A stretch of 64,000 nt of DNA from positions 4,031,001 to 4,095,000 of the forward strand of contig NZ_CP033367.1 in the NCBI RefSeq assembly GCF_013170845.1. Reading direction: 5' to 3'. This document shows positions 59,088-64,000 of the stretch, one piece after another. Each line of letters opens with the position of its first letter. The stretch's first letter is position 1. The DNA is from Mesorhizobium loti R88b (GTDB lineage Bacteria > Pseudomonadota > Alphaproteobacteria > Rhizobiales > Rhizobiaceae). The notes under the pieces were generated by a model. It was not told where the DNA came from. It was given only the letters and a program-made list of their open reading frames with translations, and searched no databases. A program made the position numbers and the translations under genes.

Positions 59088-59684
59088 AGCCTCAGCTATC
59101 GAATCATCCCGCGAAGAACTGTCCACCTCCATGGCTGGCTTCGTGTCAGCCAAGTGGGGATTGGTCCCCGGCTGGGCTCGTGACGACAGCGGCCGCCCGC
59201 CGCCCGTCAACGCGCGCTGCGAGACCATCGCGACCAATGGCATGTTTCGCAAAGCATACGCCTCACGGCGCTGCCTGGTCCCGGTGGACGGCTACTTCGA
59301 ATGGCAGAACCTTGACGCCTCGGGCAAGAAGAAACAGCCTTATGCGATCGCTATGAAGGATGACGAGCCCTTCGCCATGGCCGGCATCTGGGAAGAGTAT
59401 TCCGACAAGGTCACGGGGGAACTGATCCGCACCTTCGCGATCGCCACCTGCGAGCCGAATGAGATGATGGCGACCATCCATACAGGATGCCGGTGATCCT
59501 GGCGCCTTCCGATTATATGCGCTGGCTTGGCCCGGAACAGGATCCTCGGGACCTCATGAAGCCGTACCCGTCCGGCCTGATGAAGATGTGGCCGATCAGC
59601 GGCAAGGTCGGCAGCCCTCGTAACAACACGCCTGACATCATCGACGAAATCGGCCTTGGCCCCGATGACCTGTTCGACGTCTGA
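59088..59684 (+). pseudogene. SRAP-domain gene, truncated and frameshifted
   Basis: It matches 29068-29787 from REELSTSMAGFVSAKWGLVP onward. The catalytic N-terminal cysteine is lost with the deletion, and one base is missing near 59483 (ATCCATACAGGATGCC against ATCCACGACCGGATGCC), which breaks IHDRMPVIL. The remainder to DLFDV is well kept. Confidence 0.88.
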
Positions 59685-59948
59685 TCACTCCATGTCGGGC
59701 ACTTCACCACTCGCGAACAGGGTGGTCGGGGCGCCATAGTCGCCCAAGAGCGGGTCTGCGTAGCGGCTCCACGCAATCACGCCGGCGTGGCTGGATGCCA
59801 ACGTCCTGGCGGTGCGAATGGTCCGATCCTCGCTCCGCTGATCGGTCGGGCCGAAAGCCGTGAACAGTTCTCCGTCTTCCCCGCGGTCGAAGGCAACGAT
59901 CACAATCAGCTTTGGCTTCTCCTGGCCGGGCAGGATACTCTCAGACAT
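59685..59948 (-). CDS. Hypothetical protein, third gene of a LexA-linked operon
   Basis: 87 residues; GGGAG six bases upstream. MSESILPGQEKPKLIVIVAF, DRGEDGELFTAFGPTDQRSE and TARTLASSHAGVIAWSRYAD form a strand-helix pattern seen in rhizobial orphan proteins. It overlaps the previous gene by eight bases. Confidence 0.6.
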   Translation of the reverse strand: MSESILPGQEKPKLIVIVAFDRGEDGELFTAFGPTDQRSEDRTIRTARTLASSHAGVIAWSRYADPLLGDYGAPTTLFASGEVPDME

Positions 59949-60144
59949 TGCCACTCCCGAGATATTGGTCGCCATCGGAACGATGTGTAAGGCAGAACCA
60001 ATGCGCAGGTTTCTTGGGCTTCGCATATCCAAACGGCGCGCTCTTGACGCACCCGTAATGCTCGCAGATGTGATTTTCGATGCGATGATATTCGCGCGGT
60101 GCCGGCGTCATTCCTTCAGCGACCTTGATTGGCTCGTAGCTCAC
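59941..60144 (-). CDS. Small Cys/His-rich protein (67 aa), second gene of operon
   Basis: MSYEPIKVAEGMTPAPREYH; ENHICEHYGCVKSAPFGYAK and HWFCLTHR supply Cys/His ligands for one zinc site, as in small recombination or phage proteins. Overlaps both neighbours by a few bases. Confidence 0.65.
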   Translation of the reverse strand: MSYEPIKVAEGMTPAPREYHRIENHICEHYGCVKSAPFGYAKPKKPAHWFCLTHRSDGDQYLGSGNV

Positions 60145-60443
60145 AATTCAGCCAGCTCAAGCAGTAGATAGCTCTCCGGTACGGCATCGACCGGCCAATC
60201 CGCGCAGCACGCCGCTATTGCCGCCTTGTTCGCATCCATCCAGACAGAGGCGCCGTCGCTCTCAGTCTCGGTTGGTGCATGATCGTCAGAAAAGCTGGCA
60301 GCGTCCCACCCTTCAAGCGCGAACATACCGTCTGCGGCCTGCTCGGCGGATATTCCGGCTGCCGTAAAAACAGCCTTGGTCGCCTCGATGCTTCGATGCT
60401 TCCCTTCGGCGGAAGCGCTTTTGATCTCCAAGCGTAGCTTCAT
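60141..60443 (-). CDS. Hypothetical protein (100 aa), first gene of operon
   Basis: AGGAG seven bases before the ATG. MKLRLEIKSASAEGKHRSIE, FTAAGISAEQAADGMFALEG and WPVDAVPESYLLLELAEL; acidic, soluble, no known domain. It overlaps the next gene as ATGA. The LexA box lies 33 bases upstream. Confidence 0.6.
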   Translation of the reverse strand: MKLRLEIKSASAEGKHRSIEATKAVFTAAGISAEQAADGMFALEGWDAASFSDDHAPTETESDGASVWMDANKAAIAACCADWPVDAVPESYLLLELAEL

Positions 60444-60475
60444 AGCTCATCTCCTGTGATCGTACGGTCGACAGT

Positions 60476-60490
60476 GAACAAAATGTGAAC
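60476..60490. promoter_or_regulatory. LexA (SOS) box between divergent small-gene operons
   Basis: GAAC-AAAATGT-GAAC is a perfect LexA site. On the minus strand it follows TTGACT (60500-60495) by four bases, the arrangement seen at the other two boxes. For the plus-strand genes TTGACG (60509) and TTATTT (60532), 17 bases apart, form a promoter. Confidence 0.8.
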
Positions 60491-60495
60491 ATTGA

Positions 60496-60513
60496 GTCAA
60501 GGGCACCCTTGAC
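60496..60513. promoter_or_regulatory. Inverted repeat next to the LexA box
   Basis: GTCAAGGG-CA-CCCTTGAC. It embeds both the minus-strand and plus-strand -35 hexamers, so a bound protein could control both directions. Confidence 0.45.
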
Positions 60514-60563
60514 GATAGAGGAATATGTTCCTTATTTCGGGCTGTACCTGGAGCGGAAGGCCT

Positions 60564-60776
60564 ATGGGAAAGCGCCGAAACGCGCCTAACGGCGAAGCTG
60601 TGTCGGAATTAGAGTTGGCAGCCCACCAAGCCATTGCTGTAGCCGGTGGGGACATCGTGGTCGCGTTGCTCAACGCGCTCGCGAGGAATTCCGTACTCGA
60701 ACGCGAGTTGGCGCTTTCTCGCGTGGCGGTGTCATCAGGCTTTTCGCGCGGCTGGCATAAGGCGCGGCCGGCATGA
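60564..60776 (+). CDS. Small hypothetical protein (70 aa)
   Basis: MGKRRNAPNGEAVSELELAA, preceded by GGAAGG. HQAIAVAGGDIVVALLNALA continues RNSVLERELALSRVAVSSG; helical. Overlaps the next gene as ATGA. It is divergent from the LexA-linked operon. Confidence 0.6.
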   Translation: MGKRRNAPNGEAVSELELAAHQAIAVAGGDIVVALLNALARNSVLERELALSRVAVSSGFSRGWHKARPA

Positions 60777-61237
60777 GCAACAGCCACGAAGACAACTACC
60801 GGATCGAGGTATGGGATAGTGAGGACGAAAAGACGCTTCTCGAAACCATCAGCAAGGCTTCGGATTTTGCTGTCAGCATGGCGGCCTGGCAAGCCGCCAT
60901 CCGTCGACGACCGGGCATGCTGTTGATCCACTACAACAGCCGGCACGTCATGGAAAAGATCACCACGCCGGGCGAGGTGAAGCTTCCGCCCCAGGCGATC
61001 ATAAACGGAAGCGTCCACGCCGGCCTGGACGTGGCCCTCGGCGATTTGCGCGAGTGGCACGTCTTAAGGGCATCGTGCACGAAATGCTCGCACCAGGCCG
61101 AAGTCAAGCCGGCCGGGCTGATCCGTCGCTACGGCAAGGGAGCGCTGTTCAGCACCGTCGAGAGGGCACTATTCTGCACTAGTTGCAATAAGGGCGGTCC
61201 GGTTCGGCTCGAAATCCACAACATGCCGCGCGGTTAG
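60773..61237 (+). CDS. Zinc-ribbon protein (154 aa), paralogue of the 56273 gene
   Basis: An N-terminal alpha/beta part (YRIEVWDSEDEKTLLETISK; FAVSMAAWQAAIRRRPGMLL) is joined to LREWHVLRASCTKCSHQAEV and ERALFCTSCNKGG, a zinc ribbon like that of 56273-56557. Its promoter region also contains a LexA box and the shared GGAATATGTTCC word. Confidence 0.65.
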   Translation: MSNSHEDNYRIEVWDSEDEKTLLETISKASDFAVSMAAWQAAIRRRPGMLLIHYNSRHVMEKITTPGEVKLPPQAIINGSVHAGLDVALGDLREWHVLRASCTKCSHQAEVKPAGLIRRYGKGALFSTVERALFCTSCNKGGPVRLEIHNMPRG

Positions 61238-61547
61238 ATTAAAGAGGACCGGCAGCGGAAGCCGACGCGCGCCGACGAAGCCCTCGTTCTATGCGCAGGC
61301 GGCGGGGCGTTTAGTGTGCCAAGAAAGCGCCCAGATGATACCCGCTGCAAGCGCCAAGTTTAAGCAGGAATATGCGGGCACAAACGGCATGAAAAAAACG
61401 CAGGATAGCGCGGTTTCAGCGGTTTTACCGCTCGTTACACGAACGTGTCGGAAGTAAATTCGCGGATCATTAGAATCAAAATTCGCATGCCGATGAATGA
61501 AATATTGAGTACTCGGGCCGATAATAAGGCGTTCGGGAGACTTTACG
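61238..61547. other. Intergenic region without a supported gene
   Basis: No recognisable gene or hairpin. It separates the accessory small genes from the last orphan membrane protein before the core. Confidence 0.4.
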
Positions 61548-62102
61548 ATGAACAGCAGAATGCAAAGAGACTTTGGAAAGCGCACGAGCAACGTCGCCAG
61601 CTCTAAGTCGATCGTGGTTACTCCGGGCGGTCCATCCATGGCCGACTACGCCTTCTACGGCGCGCTTGGGCTGCCGCTACTGGCTGTCATAGGATTTCTT
61701 GGCGTTCTGCTGAAGGATCCTCCGTCACGCGATGACAAGTTGGCCCCGTCTCAACCCGCCACGTCAGCGTACGATGGCGGACTGCTTACGGAGGCGACTC
61801 GTGTGGATCCTGGCGAGCCCGTTGCAACGTACACGGTACAGAAGGTGACGTCCGAAGGCGCAGGAATCGTAAACGTGATCAACTCGAGGTACAGCGACAA
61901 CACAGGCGCCTGGTTCACAAACGCCAGGTACGACTGTAACAAGGGAACGCGCTTTACCCTTGCAGGCGGGGAGAGCCAATCCTCGATGTCGACAAAGAGC
62001 AACGACTACAAGTGGGCCTATCTAGTAGATGGCTCATCCGCCAGCTTCGTCGCCCGATTTGCATGTTCGAGAGCTGGGTTGAAACTGCACGTGTCAGACT
62101 GA
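61548..62102 (+). CDS. Membrane-anchored hypothetical protein (184 aa)
   Basis: An N-terminal polar head, one span (AFYGALGLPLLAVIGFLGVL) and a periplasmic beta-rich domain (TYTVQKVTSEGAGIVNVINS; AWFTNARYDCNKGTRFTLAG; FVARFACSRAGLKLHVSD) with two cysteines. No family recognised. Confidence 0.6.
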   Translation: MNSRMQRDFGKRTSNVASSKSIVVTPGGPSMADYAFYGALGLPLLAVIGFLGVLLKDPPSRDDKLAPSQPATSAYDGGLLTEATRVDPGEPVATYTVQKVTSEGAGIVNVINSRYSDNTGAWFTNARYDCNKGTRFTLAGGESQSSMSTKSNDYKWAYLVDGSSASFVARFACSRAGLKLHVSD

Positions 62103-62320
62103 ACGACGCCGGGATTTCGCGACGCCGTGACACATTTGGCCCGGAAGCGATCGCACTGTGACATGGCGTTCCTAAGTGTCTCGCAATTAGGAGCGGTTTG
62201 ATGCTCTCAAGCCCCTTCATGGCACCATTTGGGGGTGCAACCAGATCTCTTCTCCGTACTTATGGCGTACATCGCAGCAAATTTCTTGAGAAGCCATATC
62301 GTTTAAGCGATTGAAAATAT

Positions 62321-62395
62321 TGGCTCCCCGGGCCGGATTCGAACCAGCGACCAACCGGTTAACAGCCGGTTGCTCTACCACTGAGCTACCGGGGA
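62321..62395 (-). tRNA. tRNA-Asn (GTT)
   Basis: The 75-base cloverleaf includes CCA. The acceptor stem is TCCCCGG/CCGGGGA; D arm GTAGCTCAGTGGTAGAGC; anticodon arm ACCGGCTGTTAACCGGT with GTT; T arm GCTGGTTCGAATCCGGC. Its 3' end faces the accessory DNA, the usual orientation for an integration target, but no attachment repeat was found in this window. Confidence 0.95.
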
Positions 62396-62617
62396 ACGGA
62401 GGCTCTTTGAGCAAGTGGCGCAGCCTATAGCAAACACCTTTCGGCTTTGCAAAGAACCATTTCGTATTTTTCCGAGACTTTTTCGCCCAAGCGTTTCTCG
62501 CAATCGGCGGGGTCCGCCCTCATATTAGCCGTCTTGGCGATGAGCGCGGAACCGAAACGGCGGTTGCGGCTTTCGTAAACAGGTATTTTCGAGCGACCAT
62601 ACGGGTAGCCATTGGCG

Positions 62618-62905
62618 ATGACGGCAGCAGACGAAAACCGGATACCGGCACGAAAGCTCTCGATTTTCGGGCGCGAGTTCACCATGCCGCAATCGCGCGG
62701 CCTGAGAATCACGATCGGTATTCTTTTGACCATCGGCGGCATTCTCGGATTCCTGCCGATTCTTGGCTTCTGGATGGTTCCAATCGGGTTGCTGGTTTTG
62801 TCCTATGAATTCGCCATGGTGCGCCGCCACCGCCGTCGCTTCGTCATCTGGTGGGAGCGCAGGCGGAGGCCGGATCGAGCGGCACGCGTCAAACCGCAGG
62901 TTTGA
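62618..62905 (+). CDS. Membrane protein, rhizobial conserved hypothetical (95 aa)
   Basis: MTAADENRIPARKLSIFGRE, then a re-entrant or double span rich in glycine (ITIGILLTIGGILGFLPILG; FWMVPIGLLVLSYEF) and a strongly basic tail (RRHRRRFVIWWERRRR). It sits between two tRNA genes in what appears to be core DNA. Confidence 0.7.
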   Translation: MTAADENRIPARKLSIFGREFTMPQSRGLRITIGILLTIGGILGFLPILGFWMVPIGLLVLSYEFAMVRRHRRRFVIWWERRRRPDRAARVKPQV

Positions 62906-62926
62906 CCGCATCGCCCTTTGAATGCG

Positions 62927-63160
62927 CTAAACGCTTGATCGGGCTGGGGATTTTCGAGAGTCCGCCTTTCGGCCAGTGTCTCTTTCCAGGCCCTCACGAA
63001 TGTCCCCGAGAACGACGGTCGCCGAGGCAAGGCGCGCCCGGTCACGCGGTGAAAGCATGCCGTCTACTGCAATGCAGTCGATCGCATAGCGCAACAATTC
63101 CCCGCATCCCGCTCGCGACAGTCCTTTCCAGGCGTTTGTTCCCTTGTTTTCTGGCCGCAT
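62927..63160 (-). CDS. Small conserved hypothetical protein (77 aa)
   Basis: GGAGG eight bases upstream selects MRPENKGTNAWKGLSRAGCG. ELLRYAIDCIAVDGMLSPRD then RARLASATVVLGDIREGL, helical and soluble. No domain recognised. Confidence 0.6.
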   Translation of the reverse strand: MRPENKGTNAWKGLSRAGCGELLRYAIDCIAVDGMLSPRDRARLASATVVLGDIREGLERDTGRKADSRKSPARSSV

Positions 63161-63384
63161 GGCGCAGTCCTCCTTGCTTCCAACGGCGGCCAGCGCCCTG
63201 AGTTTCTCGCGATCGCCACGCATGCTTAATCTTTGGCTAATGCATGCGGTGACGGCAGTGGCCGCGATGCTCTAGGCGAGAGGGTGGAATTCATGCTGAG
63301 GAAACCGCTGGGAATGCGTGGTGGCCGCTTGACGCCATTTTCGCCGCAACCTATTGGAACCGGGTGGAACGCCGGGAGCAACGA

Positions 63385-63458
63385 GGCCTCGTGGCGGAGT
63401 GGTTACGCAGAGGACTGCAAATCCTTGCACCCCGGTTCGATTCCGGGCGAGGCCTCCA
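63385..63458 (+). tRNA. tRNA-Cys (GCA)
   Basis: The 74-base cloverleaf includes CCA. Acceptor GGCCTCG/CGAGGCC, D arm GGCGGAGTGGTTACGC, anticodon arm AGGACTGCAAATCCT (GCA), T arm CCCGGTTCGATTCCGGG. Confidence 0.95.
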
Positions 63459-63548
63459 ATACCCGAGCTCCCGCGCATCCGCGCTGGAGCTTGAAGTTCC
63501 GGTCGAAGTGTACCGCGTTGTCGACGCGGCAAGCGGATTGGTTGGGAC

Positions 63549-64000
63549 ATGAGCGCTGATTTCTCCGAGCTTCGCGTCAAGATGGTCGATGGCCAGGTCC
63601 GCACCACCGACGTGACCAGTGCGCCGCTGCTGGACGCCATGCTATCCGTGCCCCGTGAGCTTTTCGTCGGCGATCGCCAACGCGAACTTGCCTATATCGA
63701 CGAAGACATCCGCATTGCCGACAGCGCCGACGGTGCACGCTACCTCATGGAAGCATCGCCGCTGGCCAAGCTGATGCAGCTGGCCGAGATCAACACAACC
63801 GATTCGGCGCTCGATGTCGGCTGCGGTACCGGCTACGCGTCGGCCATCCTGTCGCGATTGGCGAAGTCCGTCGTGGCCCTCGAAAGCGATTCTGCACTGG
63901 CGCAGACCGCGGCCTTGACCCTTTCCGGCCTTGGCTACGGCAATGTGACCGTTGTCCAGGGCGCATTGGCAAATGGTCATGCGGCCAAGGCGCCTTATGA
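63549..64000 (+). CDS. pcm: Protein-L-isoaspartate O-methyltransferase (3' end outside window)
   Basis: About 150 residues are visible. QVRTTDVTSAPLLDAMLSVP, RELFVGDRQRELAYIDEDI, the SAM motif ALDVGCGTGYASAILSRLAK and ALESDSALAQTAALTL match the rhizobial PIMT family, which repairs isoaspartyl residues. The catalytic S in the usual TISQP/YMVAx region is replaced by the family-typical RYLMEASPLAKLMQL. This is a core gene and marks the chromosomal backbone. Confidence 0.88.
   Translation, partial: MSADFSELRVKMVDGQVRTTDVTSAPLLDAMLSVPRELFVGDRQRELAYIDEDIRIADSADGARYLMEASPLAKLMQLAEINTTDSALDVGCGTGYASAILSRLAKSVVALESDSALAQTAALTLSGLGYGNVTVVQGALANGHAAKAPY

Noticed and set aside
62321..62395. tRNA-Asn as a proven integration site
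   Set aside because: Orientation is suitable, but no direct repeat of its 3' end and no integrase were found within the window.
1..64000. Symbiosis or conjugative-element genes (nod, nif, tra, integrase)
   Set aside because: None was found in any frame, so the accessory DNA cannot be called a symbiosis island from this window.

Overview
The window looks like a piece of a Mesorhizobium-type chromosome (order Rhizobiales, Alphaproteobacteria). The evidence is DUF768-type small proteins, rhizobial small orphan membrane proteins, DUF1236 and DUF3606 proteins, HWE-type sensor kinase, GTTC-N7-GTTC LexA boxes typical of alphaproteobacteria, and a core right edge with tRNA-Asn, tRNA-Cys and protein-L-isoaspartate methyltransferase. 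Most of the rest is accessory DNA rich in duplications, gene relics and very small genes. No integrase, rRNA, CRISPR array, nod or nif gene was seen.

Layout. 0-6.7 kb: a minus-strand cluster of a HEPN-like protein, a 1737-residue nucleoside-phosphorylase/STAND NTPase protein and a SIR2-like protein cut by the window start; it reads as a candidate anti-phage or conflict system. 7.1-12.8 kb: a cupin, a winged-helix/TPR regulator, an HD-GYP/LuxR regulator broken by one amber codon, a small protein and a leaderless periplasmic-binding-type protein. 13.0-18.0 kb: first copy of a duplicated phosphotransferase + two Rnk-like gene module, split by a 2.69-kb non-autonomous element that carries its own cargo. 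18-31.5 kb: many short genes, an ArsR-type regulator with CTTACG-type palindromes nearby, inorganic pyrophosphatase, and a ligase/SRAP repair island. 31.5-32.9 kb: decayed DNA. 32.9-39.2 kb: cobalt-type nitrile hydratase with a flavin reductase and flavin monooxygenase, two LysR regulators and an SDR. 39.4-43.6 kb: a relic, a VOC protein, a KaiC-like ATPase with overlapping HWE kinase and a photolyase fragment. 44.2-46.7 kb: second copy of the duplicated module. 46.7-53.2 kb: methyltransferase, third phosphotransferase relic, phage-lysis relics around a Gly-rich secreted protein, and a PAS/GAF/GGDEF/EAL protein. 53.5-61.2 kb: IS3 fragment, membrane proteins, RusA, DUF4145 protein, a decayed second ligase/SRAP island and LexA-controlled small genes. 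61.5-64 kb: transition to core genes.

Themes. (1) A DNA-damage theme: three perfect LexA boxes, each next to a TTGACT hexamer, precede a SRAP gene and two loci that encode zinc-ribbon proteins. (2) Duplicate-and-decay: the phosphotransferase/Rnk module and the ligase/SRAP island each occur twice, and in the former different genes are broken in each copy. (3) The left-edge SIR2/phosphorylase-NTPase/HEPN cluster is the best candidate for an undescribed system.
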